DNA from: Paludibacter sp.
GTDB taxonomy: Bacteria; Bacteroidota; Bacteroidia; Bacteroidales; Paludibacteraceae
Direction of reading: 5' to 3'
Length of the DNA stretch: 6,799 bases
Assembly (NCBI GenBank): GCA_018054805.1
Contig: JAGPIU010000017.1
Location: forward strand, 1 to 6,799
Part shown: positions 1 through 6,622 of the stretch, piece after piece
How positions within the stretch are numbered: the stretch's first letter is position 1
Layout of the letters: every line of letters starts with the position of its first letter
Notes under the pieces: model-generated
The model's database searches: none
What the model saw: the letters and a program-made list of their open reading frames with translations, nothing else
What the model was told of the DNA's origin: nothing
Program-made: the position numbers and the translations under genes

Positions 1-20
1 CATACTTTTAAGACAGCCTC
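1..20. mobile_element. Possible IS terminal inverted repeat (outer end), element off-window
   Basis: The segment contains ACTTTTAAGACAGCCTC, ending at position 20. It closely resembles the ACTTTTGAGACAGCCTC-type terminus I associate with several insertion-sequence families in Bacteroidota. The outer end would be at 20, with the element extending left beyond the window. It lies 26 bp beyond the stop of the Wzz-like gene, in non-coding DNA, a plausible insertion site. No transposase or second end is visible, so this rests on motif memory alone. Alternatively, the CAT at 1-3 could be the start codon of another minus-strand gene following the Wzz-like gene, with the GAGG in this segment (minus strand) as a weak ribosome binding site. 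Confidence 0.35.
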
Positions 21-46
21 TTTTTTTATTGTATTTCTGAATATTT

Positions 47-1018
47 TTAATCCTTGCCTTTGAGAAAAGTCATAACCTTTGAAATGCTTTCGATAAATCC
101 GGCTAAAACCAATCCGGCTATCAGGCCGAAGAACAGTCCGTAAGCGGCATATTCAAGTCGTCCATTGAGAGGCCTTGGCGATACCACGAGCGAAGAAGGT
201 ATTTCGACAGGTTTTGTGAAGCGCGACAATTCGAGTTGAGCATGGTTTCGATACTCCTGAATGCGCATCAGATCGTAGTAAAAAAGTTGTTTACGCTGTT
301 CGCCCATAATGAGTGAATTTTTTTCGAAGCTTAGCTGGGCATTGTTTTTCTCGTTAAAATAATAAATATTTGCCAGACTATCGATACGCTGCAACTCACT
401 ATCACAAATACGGATTTGATTTTTCAGGTCGTTGATTTTAGCATTGAATTGCGATTGAATGACCGTATTGTTGTTCAGGAAATCGAGCATGGCATTTTCG
501 ACCACTTTCACCTGCGATATATTTTTTGTTTTCAACCGGATATAAACCCTGTCGCGCATGCGCACATTCATAGTGTCGGAAAGCGAGTGCGAGTCCATAA
601 AATCGACTTTATCGGCCACACTGTCGCGCATAAAGTCGATCATATAAAATGCTGCAAGCTCAGCGATATTATTGGCCACACTATCGGGCAGGTTCAACTT
701 TCCTGAAAGTGAGGTATAGGGATTTCGCGGATCAGAGTTTTCGAGTTGCCGAAAAACCTGGCGAACTGTTTGTGCATCGGCACCCAAAATCAGGGCTGTA
801 CCTTCGGCTTTGTATATACGGGCTGTGGGGCGTGAGAGGTAGAGGCCCACGGCAACTCCGGCAACCACTGTGACAGTTACATACCATTTGCGACGGTAGA
901 TAAGTCGCGACAACTTGCCCATATAAACCAGTAAACCATGAAAGGCTTTGCTTATCCAGGCAAAAAGCATTGATAAAAGATCCAGTAAATTAATCTCGTT
1001 TTGTTTTTTTTCTTCCAT
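47..1018 (-). CDS. Wzz/chain-length-determinant-like inner-membrane protein
   Basis: This 323-residue protein has the architecture of the polysaccharide co-polymerase (Wzz) superfamily. A cytoplasmic N-terminal stretch leads to a first membrane segment at about residues 45-61, preceded by the basic YRRKW. A long, mostly helical periplasmic region follows (about 62-288), coiled-coil-like around 190-265. A proline-containing stretch (about 270-283) precedes a second membrane segment at about 290-308, and the tail is short and cytoplasmic. Wzz proteins set O-antigen, capsule or exopolysaccharide chain length with a Wzy polymerase. No Walker A/B or tyrosine cluster is present, so it is not the kinase-fused type. 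The N-terminus is longer than usual, with an extra hydrophobic or amphipathic stretch at about 11-35. The start lies 24 bp after the rhomboid stop, suggesting co-transcription. No polysaccharide genes adjoin it here, so the pathway is unknown. The family call is fairly secure; the exact role is inferred. Confidence 0.75.
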   Translation of the reverse strand: MEEKKQNEINLLDLLSMLFAWISKAFHGLLVYMGKLSRLIYRRKWYVTVTVVAGVAVGLYLSRPTARIYKAEGTALILGADAQTVRQVFRQLENSDPRNPYTSLSGKLNLPDSVANNIAELAAFYMIDFMRDSVADKVDFMDSHSLSDTMNVRMRDRVYIRLKTKNISQVKVVENAMLDFLNNNTVIQSQFNAKINDLKNQIRICDSELQRIDSLANIYYFNEKNNAQLSFEKNSLIMGEQRKQLFYYDLMRIQEYRNHAQLELSRFTKPVEIPSSLVVSPRPLNGRLEYAAYGLFFGLIAGLVLAGFIESISKVMTFLKGKD

Positions 1019-1042
1019 AATTATTTAATCGCAATAATATTT

Positions 1043-1789
1043 TTAGTCTTTATTCTGTTCATTCTCATCATCAGTTTCGGTCCAGTAGGGAGGTTCATCT
1101 ACTTCGGACTCCTCCTCTTCATCCCAAACCTTAACCGGACGCTGCGGACCCTGTTTGTAAAAAACAGCAGCGCAAAATAGCCCCGAAATACCTCCTGCCA
1201 GATGCCCTTCCCACGATACAGGGTCGTTTGCCTGCCAGGGAAACAAATGCCAGAACATATTTCCGTACAAAAAAGTAACGACAAAAGATATGGCAATAAG
1301 CGGCACATACCGACGAATCAAGCCACTGAAAAACAAGAATGAAGCAAGTGCATACACCATTCCGCTTGCTCCCACATGCCAACTCTCGCGCCCTACCAAC
1401 CACAATATAAAACCGCTGGTGAGGTATAGCCACAAGAACACTTTACTGGCAATTTGTTTGTAAAAATAATACAATGCCGTGGATAATACAAAAAAAGAAA
1501 TTGTATTGTTTAATAAATGTGACCATCCCGAGTGCACAAAAACATAGCTAAGGATAGTCCATAACCGACTCATATCGCGCGGAAAAACCCCTGCTTTATG
1601 AAAATCCCAGCCCATTCCCCTTTCGAGGATAAAAACCAGAAACATTAATAAAGTCAGGACGGCAGGAATAAAAGCTGTATAAAAAATCCGTCGGGTTTCC
1701 TGCTGTCTGTTTTCGTTGTTTTGCATCTCAGCAATTTTGTTTATACGCAAATTTACGATTTTTCTAATTGATAACGTATATTTTTTCAT
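1043..1789 (-). CDS. Rhomboid-family intramembrane serine protease
   Basis: This polytopic membrane protein (248 residues from the distal start) carries the rhomboid signatures. HSGWSHLLNN at 86-95 matches the H-x3-N oxyanion motif (H91, N95). GASG at 140-143 holds the nucleophile Ser142. EGHLAGGISG at 194-203 gives the catalytic His196. Hydrophobic segments lie at about 37-54, 75-88, 94-110, 117-132, 138-157, 161-177 and 194-211, as expected for the six-helix core or a variant of it. Rhomboids cleave transmembrane segments of other membrane proteins; the substrate here is unknown. The C-terminal 26 residues are highly acidic (14 Asp/Glu from D223 on) and probably cytoplasmic. The start is uncertain. 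Met22 (codon 1724-1726) gives 227 residues beginning MQNNENRQQ, and a TAAATTTG promoter-like box lies just upstream of it, inside the longer reading. I favour the shorter start, but I list the longer frame. The Wzz-like gene follows 24 bp downstream. Confidence 0.9.
   Translation of the reverse strand: MKKYTLSIRKIVNLRINKIAEMQNNENRQQETRRIFYTAFIPAVLTLLMFLVFILERGMGWDFHKAGVFPRDMSRLWTILSYVFVHSGWSHLLNNTISFFVLSTALYYFYKQIASKVFLWLYLTSGFILWLVGRESWHVGASGMVYALASFLFFSGLIRRYVPLIAISFVVTFLYGNMFWHLFPWQANDPVSWEGHLAGGISGLFCAAVFYKQGPQRPVKVWDEEEESEVDEPPYWTETDDENEQNKD
1748..1755 (-). promoter_or_regulatory. Candidate -7 promoter box for rhomboid-wzz pair
   Basis: Read on the minus strand the bases are TAAATTTG, an exact match to the Bacteroidota -7 consensus TAnnTTTG. 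Transcription would begin roughly at 1738-1743, about 12-17 bases before the Met22 codon of the rhomboid gene (1724-1726) and downstream of the longer start at 1789. No clear TTTG-type -33 element is seen 19-23 bases further upstream, so the promoter may be weak or the match accidental. Confidence 0.35.
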
Positions 1790-1895
1790 TAAATTATATA
1801 GTCTGTTTGAAAAGTTTAAATTGTATAAAGCTAAAATTCATATTTACAGAGGATAACAAAACAAGGGTTGTAACATATTCCTGCATAATATTACA

Positions 1896-1934
1896 GTTAC
1901 TGAAATTACTTAATTTTGGTTACTGATAATTTTG
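1896..1934 (+). promoter_or_regulatory. Duplicated promoter-like element with two TAATTTTG boxes
   Basis: The unit GTTACTGA + TAATTTTG occurs twice head to tail. In the first copy (1896-1918) the halves are split by a 7-base insert, AATTACT. In the second copy (1919-1934) they are contiguous. Each TAATTTTG (1911-1918 and 1927-1934) matches the Bacteroidota -7 consensus TAnnTTTG. Starts near 1925 or 1941 would give a leader of about 125-140 bases before the debranching-enzyme ATG at 2066. A TTTG -33 element at proper spacing is not evident for either box, so the promoter call is tentative; the repeat itself is directly visible. Confidence 0.45.
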
Positions 1935-1994
1935 TAATTACAATAATTTTAAATAAATTGCGAACCAATTCAGACCGATAAAATACAATCTGAA

Positions 1995-2028
1995 AATAAA
2001 TATAAAAGCCCCGGGTTTTATATTTATT
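1995..2028 (+). repeat. Perfect 13-bp inverted repeat in leader of glucan operon
   Basis: AATAAATATAAAA (1995-2007) and TTTTATATTTATT (2016-2028) are exact reverse complements separated by the 8-base GCCCCGGG. The right arm ends 37 bases before the ATG of the debranching enzyme. In RNA it would form an A/U hairpin with a G/C-rich tip, since two further C-G pairs are possible inside the loop. As DNA it could be a regulator's palindromic operator. It lacks the G/C stem plus U-run of an intrinsic terminator. It lies downstream of the candidate promoter boxes, so it would be transcribed. Confidence 0.6.
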
Positions 2029-2065
2029 CCACTGTTGCAAGTTTACAATATAACACTAATACTAT

Positions 2066-4003
2066 ATGAGTTACCTCAATTTTGATAAAGCGCTGTTGAT
2101 GAATCTTGAACGATCGTTGTCCAAAGAAATGATCCGTACAAATCGGGCAGGAGCTTATAACAGTACCACACTTATCGATTGTAATACCCGCAAATATCAC
2201 GGTCAGCTGGTTATTCCGCTTCCCGACATCGACGATTCAAATCATGTATTGCTGTCGTCGCTCGACGAAACGGTGATTCAGCATGGTGCTGAATTCAACC
2301 TTGGTATTCATAAATACGAAGGAAATAATTTCAGCCCCAACGGACATAAATATATTCGCCAGTTCGATTGCGAAGTAATTTCGCGCACTGTATACCGTGT
2401 AGGTGGCGTGGTGCTTTCGAAAGAACGCCTGCTCGTTTCGTTTGAGCCCCGTGTGCTGTTTAAATACACTTTACTCGATGCACATTCGCCTACCACTTTA
2501 CGCTTCAAACCATTTTTGGCTTTTCGCAGCGTAAACAATCTCACGCATCAAAACGATCTGGCCAACAATTCGTACTCCGAAGTAAACAATGGCACGCGTA
2601 TGTGCCTTTACGATAACTATCCATGCCTTTTTATGCAGTTTTCGAAGAAAAACACATATGTACACAATCCCGACTGGTACAAAAATATTGAATACTACAA
2701 GGAGAAGGAACGTGGTTACGAATATCTCGAAGACTTAATGGTTCCGGGTTATTTTGAAATGCCCATAAAAAAAGGCGAATCCATTATTTTCTCGGCAGGT
2801 ATCAGCGAAGTATCACCCCGAAAACTGGCACAGTTGTGGGATACCGAACTCGAAAAACGACAGCCGCGTACCGATATGTTTAGCTGCCTGAAAAACTCTG
2901 CCCAGCAGTTCTACAAACGTGAAGGTGACCGAACCTATCTGCTTGCCGGATATCCATGGTTCGGAGCACGCGCCCGCGATCAGTTTGTGGCGCTGCCGGG
3001 CTGCACACTGACCATCGACCGCATGGATTACTTCGACGATATAATGAAAACTTCGCTCGATGAAATACGAAAGTTCATGGCCGGTGACACTGAAGGAATT
3101 AAACTGGAAGGCATTGACGAACCCGATGTATTGCTTTGGTTACTATGGACTTTTCAGCAATATGCCAAAACCGTTTCGATAGAAAAAGCAGCCGAACGTT
3201 TTTCGGAAACAGCCACCGAAATTATTGCATTTATACGTAAACAAAAGCATCCAAACCTTTTTTTACATAACAATGGATTGCTGTATGTAAATGGCACCGA
3301 GAAACCAGCCACATGGATGAATGCAACCGAAGATGGTCTGCCAATTACGCCACGCACAGGTTATGTAGTTGAGATTAATGCCTTGTGGTACAACTGTCTG
3401 AAATTCGTTGCAGAACTTACGCGCGCAGCAGGCAACGAACATTCGGCCGACCTGCTCGACTATCAGGCTGAAATGGCCCGCGAATCGTTTGTACAAACGT
3501 TTTGGAACGGCACTTACCTGTACGATTATGTGGTGGGCACTTACAACGATCCGGAAGTGCGCCCGAATATGATTCTGGCTGTAGCACTGCCATACTCGCC
3601 GCTCGACCGCCAGCAGCAGAAATCGGTGCTGGACATTACCACCCGCGAACTTCTGACTCCTAAAGGACTGAGAACAATAAGTCCCAAAAGCGGCTCGTAC
3701 CGTCCGATATATATCGGTGGAATGCTTGAGCGTAACCGAAACTATCACAACGGGCCCGTCTGGCCCTGCACTTTCGGAGCTTTTGCGGCAGCCTATCTGC
3801 GTATTTATAAGGGAAGTGGAAAATCCTTTATCGAGCGTATGTTATTGGGCTTCGAAGCTGAGATGACAGAATTATGTGTGGGCACTATCCCCGAACTTTT
3901 CGACGGGAACCCACCTTTTAAAGGACACGGAGGAATGTCGTTTGCCATGAGTGTGGCTGAGGTATTGAGAGTATTGGATTTTTTGAAAAAATACGAAAAC
4001 TAA
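2066..4003 (+). CDS. Glycogen debranching enzyme, archaeal/bacterial amylo-alpha-1,6-glucosidase type (GH133-like)
   Basis: This 645-residue protein should hydrolyse alpha-1,6 branch linkages in glycogen or related glucans in the cytoplasm; no signal peptide is seen. The N-terminal domain (about 20-250) opens with AGAYNSTTLIDCNTRKYHG at 28-46, the counterpart of the family's G-x-NTR-x-YHG motif. The C-terminal (alpha/alpha)6 domain (about 280-640) carries AGYPWFGARARDQF (294-307), TWMNA (416-420), VVEINALWYN (434-443), RPNMILAVALPYSPL (499-513), LLTPKGLRTISP (529-540), YHNGPVWPCTFGAF (560-573) and GTIPELFDGNPP (606-617). By family analogy Asp305 and Glu610 are the likely acid/base pair. The family's usual GRD reads ARARD here, but the Asp is kept. 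Length fits a complete enzyme. ATG 2066 is supported by the early conserved motif; no Shine-Dalgarno is visible, as is common in Bacteroidota. It is the first gene of the cluster, 9 bp before the glycosyltransferase ATG. Confidence 0.93.
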   Translation: MSYLNFDKALLMNLERSLSKEMIRTNRAGAYNSTTLIDCNTRKYHGQLVIPLPDIDDSNHVLLSSLDETVIQHGAEFNLGIHKYEGNNFSPNGHKYIRQFDCEVISRTVYRVGGVVLSKERLLVSFEPRVLFKYTLLDAHSPTTLRFKPFLAFRSVNNLTHQNDLANNSYSEVNNGTRMCLYDNYPCLFMQFSKKNTYVHNPDWYKNIEYYKEKERGYEYLEDLMVPGYFEMPIKKGESIIFSAGISEVSPRKLAQLWDTELEKRQPRTDMFSCLKNSAQQFYKREGDRTYLLAGYPWFGARARDQFVALPGCTLTIDRMDYFDDIMKTSLDEIRKFMAGDTEGIKLEGIDEPDVLLWLLWTFQQYAKTVSIEKAAERFSETATEIIAFIRKQKHPNLFLHNNGLLYVNGTEKPATWMNATEDGLPITPRTGYVVEINALWYNCLKFVAELTRAAGNEHSADLLDYQAEMARESFVQTFWNGTYLYDYVVGTYNDPEVRPNMILAVALPYSPLDRQQQKSVLDITTRELLTPKGLRTISPKSGSYRPIYIGGMLERNRNYHNGPVWPCTFGAFAAAYLRIYKGSGKSFIERMLLGFEAEMTELCVGTIPELFDGNPPFKGHGGMSFAMSVAEVLRVLDFLKKYEN

Positions 4004-4012
4004 TTGTTGAAG

Positions 4013-5266
4013 ATGAAGGCATTAATGTTTGGATGGGAATTCCCTCCACATATTCTGGGCGGATTAGGCACTGCAAGTTACGGACTTACAAAAGGAATGG
4101 CTTTGCAACCTGATATGGAAATTACGTTTGTGATTCCAAAGCCTCATGGCGACGAAGATCAGAGCTTTCTGAAAATAATTGGTGCATGCAATGTGCCTGT
4201 GGTTTGGAAAGAAAACGACTGGCAACATGTAAACCATCGTATCGGGCATCTGATGCATCCCGATGAATACTTCTGGCTCCGCAATGGTATAAAATACGAT
4301 TTCTCACGCATTTATACCAACGACCTGGGTTGCATCGATTTTTCAGGCCGATATCCGGACAATCTGCTCGAGGAAATATCAAATTATGAAGCTGTGGCCA
4401 GCGTACTTGCTAATCAGATAGATTTCGACATTATACACTCACACGACTGGCTGACATATCCTGCAGGTGTGTTTGCAAAACAAATTACCGGCAAACCACT
4501 TGTCATTCACGTACATGCCACCGATTTCGACCGCAGCCGCGGCCAGGTTAACCCTACTGTGTACAGCATTGAAAAACGCGGTATGGACATGGCCGATCAT
4601 ATCATGACGGTGAGCGATTTGACACGAAAAATAGTAATTGAAAAATACCATCAGGATCCGCGAAAGGTGACTACCGTACACAATGCTGTAGAACCTTTAC
4701 CCGATGCCGATTCGTTTACAAAAACCCCGCGCCGCGATAAGGTGGTTACTTTCTTAGGACGCATTACCATGCAAAAAGGACCTGAATACTTTGTGGAAGC
4801 GGCGCATCGCGTACTTCAGAAAACAAAAGGTGTTCGTTTTGTGATGGCCGGAAGCGGAGATATGATGAATGCCATGATAGACCTTGCTGCCAAACGTGGC
4901 ATTGCCGATAGATTTCATTTTACAGGCTTCCTGAAAGGTCGTCAGGTACACGAAATGCTTGCCGAAAGCGATGTGTATATTATGCCTTCGGTATCGGAAC
5001 CCTTTGGAATTTCCCCACTCGAAGCCATGCAGGTCGGTACACCAACCATTATTTCGAAACAATCGGGCTGTGCCGAAATTCTGACACATGCCATCAAAAC
5101 CGATTATTGGGATATCGATGCTATGGCAGATGCCATTTATTCTATTGTGAAAAATCCGGCCATGTACAACAGTCTTCGTGATCTCGGCCGCGAAGAAGTT
5201 AACAATATCAAGTGGTACGATGCAGGAATGAAAGTCAGAAGCATTTACGACAGTGTAATGAAATAA
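4013..5266 (+). CDS. GT-B glycosyltransferase, GT4/GT5-like, probable glycogen/alpha-glucan synthase
   Basis: This 417-residue GT-B-fold enzyme probably transfers glucose from a nucleotide sugar to a growing alpha-1,4-glucan. The N-terminal domain begins MKALMFGWEFPPHILGGLG, whose glycine loop (G16-G19) resembles the donor loop of glycogen synthases. HSHDW at 142-146 and HVHATDFDR at 166-174 line the cleft. The C-terminal domain has LGR at 248-250, KGPEYF at 255-260, and the retaining E-x7-E motif from E329 to E337. It is shorter than classical GlgA (about 480 residues) and lacks the KxGGL form, so donor (ADP- or UDP-glucose) and exact product are unproven. The frame is open back to a TTG at 4004 directly after the upstream stop. 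The ATG at 4013 fits better, since it starts at the first beta-strand. The 9-bp spacing from the debranching gene implies translational coupling in one operon. The glycogen role is inferred from its neighbours. Confidence 0.88.
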   Translation: MKALMFGWEFPPHILGGLGTASYGLTKGMALQPDMEITFVIPKPHGDEDQSFLKIIGACNVPVVWKENDWQHVNHRIGHLMHPDEYFWLRNGIKYDFSRIYTNDLGCIDFSGRYPDNLLEEISNYEAVASVLANQIDFDIIHSHDWLTYPAGVFAKQITGKPLVIHVHATDFDRSRGQVNPTVYSIEKRGMDMADHIMTVSDLTRKIVIEKYHQDPRKVTTVHNAVEPLPDADSFTKTPRRDKVVTFLGRITMQKGPEYFVEAAHRVLQKTKGVRFVMAGSGDMMNAMIDLAAKRGIADRFHFTGFLKGRQVHEMLAESDVYIMPSVSEPFGISPLEAMQVGTPTIISKQSGCAEILTHAIKTDYWDIDAMADAIYSIVKNPAMYNSLRDLGREEVNNIKWYDAGMKVRSIYDSVMK

Positions 5267-5328
5267 TGACATTTTGCAATCACTAATACAGATACAAAAA
5301 CGACAACAACTTATTAACTACTAATAAT

Positions 5329-6621
5329 ATGCGAAACATTTGCTTTTACTTTCAGATACATCAACCCCTGAGGCTTAAACGCTACCGTTTCTTTGAGATA
5401 GGCCAGGATCATTATTATTACGACGATTTTCAGACCGAAGACAGAATCCGTACTTTGGTTGAACAATCGTATCTGACTGCCAACCGCTCTATTTCTGAAA
5501 TGATCCGCAGTTCGAACGGCAAATTCAAGTGCGCCTTTTCAATATCCGGAGTTGCGCTCGAACAGCTTGAGCAATATGCTCCCGAAGTAATCGACAGTTT
5601 TAAGGAACTTGCAAACACCGGAAGTGTGGAGTTTTTGGGCGAAACATACGCTCATTCATTGTCGTCAATTTATGACACAAACGAATTCGAAAGTCAGATA
5701 AAAGCACATGCCGATAAAATTGAATCGCTTTTCGGACAACGTCCGACAGCATTCCGCAATTCCGAACTGATTTATTCAGACGAAATCGGGGAAATTATTT
5801 CCAAAGCCGGTTTTAAAGTAATGCTCATCGACGAGGCCAAACATATTCTGGGTTGGAAAAGCCCTAACTTCGTATACAACCACTCGTATATCAGCAAGTT
5901 CAAACTGCTGATTCGCAATCAGAAACTCAGCGATGATATAGGTTTCCGTTTTTCGCACAACAACTGGCACGATTATCCGCTAACAGCCGAAAAGTTTATT
6001 GGTTGGCTGGCTGCCATGCCTGAAAATGAGAAGATTGTGAACTTATGGATGAGCTACGAGTCGTTCGGATTGTATCAACCTGCATTTACAGGAATCTTTG
6101 ACTTTCTGAAAGCTCTCCCATATCATGCCATGGAGCAGAAAATGAGTTTTGTAACGCCTACCGAGGCTGCTAAGAAAAACGAAAGTGCCGGCGCCATTAC
6201 AATCCCATATCCTATCAGTTGGGCCGGACATGAAAAAGATTTGAGCCCATGGACAGGCAACGACCTGCAGCAAGAAGCTCTGAATAAGCTATATGCTGTG
6301 GGCGAACGTGTGCGCTTGTGCCAGGACAAATCGCTGCAACACGACTGGTTGATGCTTCAATCTACAGATCATTTCCGGTATATGAGCCATAAAGATGCAG
6401 TTGGTACCAATTACGATAACGCCTACGAAGCATTTATGAATTATATGAATGTGCTGGCTGATTTTCTCGAACGTGTGGATTATCAATACCCTACAAGTAT
6501 TGAAAACGAAGAGCTGAACGAACTTCTGAAAACAATCAATAATCAGGACAAGGAAATTGAGGAGCTTCAGGCTGAAGTAAAAAAACTAAGAGCCCGAAAA
6601 ACCAAAAGCTCGGAAGTATAA
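5329..6621 (+). CDS. GH57 alpha-amylase-like protein, proton-donor Asp replaced by Ser
   Basis: This 430-residue cytoplasmic protein shows the GH57 conserved regions: region 1 FQIHQP (8-13), region 2 GSVEFLGETYAHS (98-110), region 3 FRNSELIYSD (142-151) with the likely nucleophile Glu146, region 4 WMSYESFGLYQ (240-250), and region 5 ISWAGHEKDLSPWTGN (296-311), followed by STDHFRYM (345-352). As I recall, active GH57 amylases read roughly DYETFGEHQW in region 4, where Asp is the proton donor. Here that Asp is Ser242, and the E and H of GEH are Leu248 and Tyr249. Catalysis by the normal mechanism is therefore doubtful. Residues about 394-424 form a hydrophilic coiled coil (L397, L400, I403, I410, L413, V417, L420). 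It is the third gene of the cluster, 62 bp after the glycosyltransferase, with an A-rich leader and no Shine-Dalgarno. Family membership is secure; activity is not. A glucan-binding or accessory role is an inference. Confidence 0.9.
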   Translation: MRNICFYFQIHQPLRLKRYRFFEIGQDHYYYDDFQTEDRIRTLVEQSYLTANRSISEMIRSSNGKFKCAFSISGVALEQLEQYAPEVIDSFKELANTGSVEFLGETYAHSLSSIYDTNEFESQIKAHADKIESLFGQRPTAFRNSELIYSDEIGEIISKAGFKVMLIDEAKHILGWKSPNFVYNHSYISKFKLLIRNQKLSDDIGFRFSHNNWHDYPLTAEKFIGWLAAMPENEKIVNLWMSYESFGLYQPAFTGIFDFLKALPYHAMEQKMSFVTPTEAAKKNESAGAITIPYPISWAGHEKDLSPWTGNDLQQEALNKLYAVGERVRLCQDKSLQHDWLMLQSTDHFRYMSHKDAVGTNYDNAYEAFMNYMNVLADFLERVDYQYPTSIENEELNELLKTINNQDKEIEELQAEVKKLRARKTKSSEV

Positions 6622-6622
6622 C

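Larger units (their letters stand above)
1790..2065. other. Divergent A/T-rich intergenic regulatory region
   Basis: This 276-bp spacer (339 bp if the rhomboid starts at Met22) separates the minus-strand rhomboid/Wzz pair from the plus-strand glucan cluster. It is much richer in A/T than the flanking genes and holds no convincing ORF or RNA gene. It contains the duplicated promoter-like element at 1896-1934, a weak TTCAGA/TCTGAA dyad with a 14-base gap at 1969-1994, and a perfect 13-bp inverted repeat at 1995-2028. It must carry the promoters and probably the regulation for one or both transcription units. Confidence 0.7.

Noticed and set aside
416..706. Open frame on the plus strand inside the Wzz-like gene
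   Set aside because: It overlaps a well-supported minus-strand gene entirely, and its translation shows no recognisable motif or sensible composition.
1969..1994. TTCAGA/TCTGAA dyad with 14-base spacer
   Set aside because: Six-base arms in A/T-rich DNA are easily found by chance; noted in the region description but not called as a site.
3263..3748. 161-codon minus-strand frame inside the debranching-enzyme gene
   Set aside because: It is antisense to the conserved catalytic domain; its Cys- and His-rich, low-motif translation is typical of a shadow frame.
4004..4012. TTG codons at 4004 and 4007 as starts of the glycosyltransferase
   Set aside because: The ATG at 4013 places the first residues at the conserved first strand, and no ribosome-binding signal favours TTG.
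4754..5272. 172-codon minus-strand frame inside the glycosyltransferase gene
   Set aside because: It is antisense to the conserved E-x7-E domain, and no domain is recognisable.
5267..5328. Separate promoter in the gap before the GH57 gene
   Set aside because: The nearest candidate, CATTTTG at 5270-5276, misses the TAnnTTTG consensus and has no -33 partner; co-transcription is the simpler reading.
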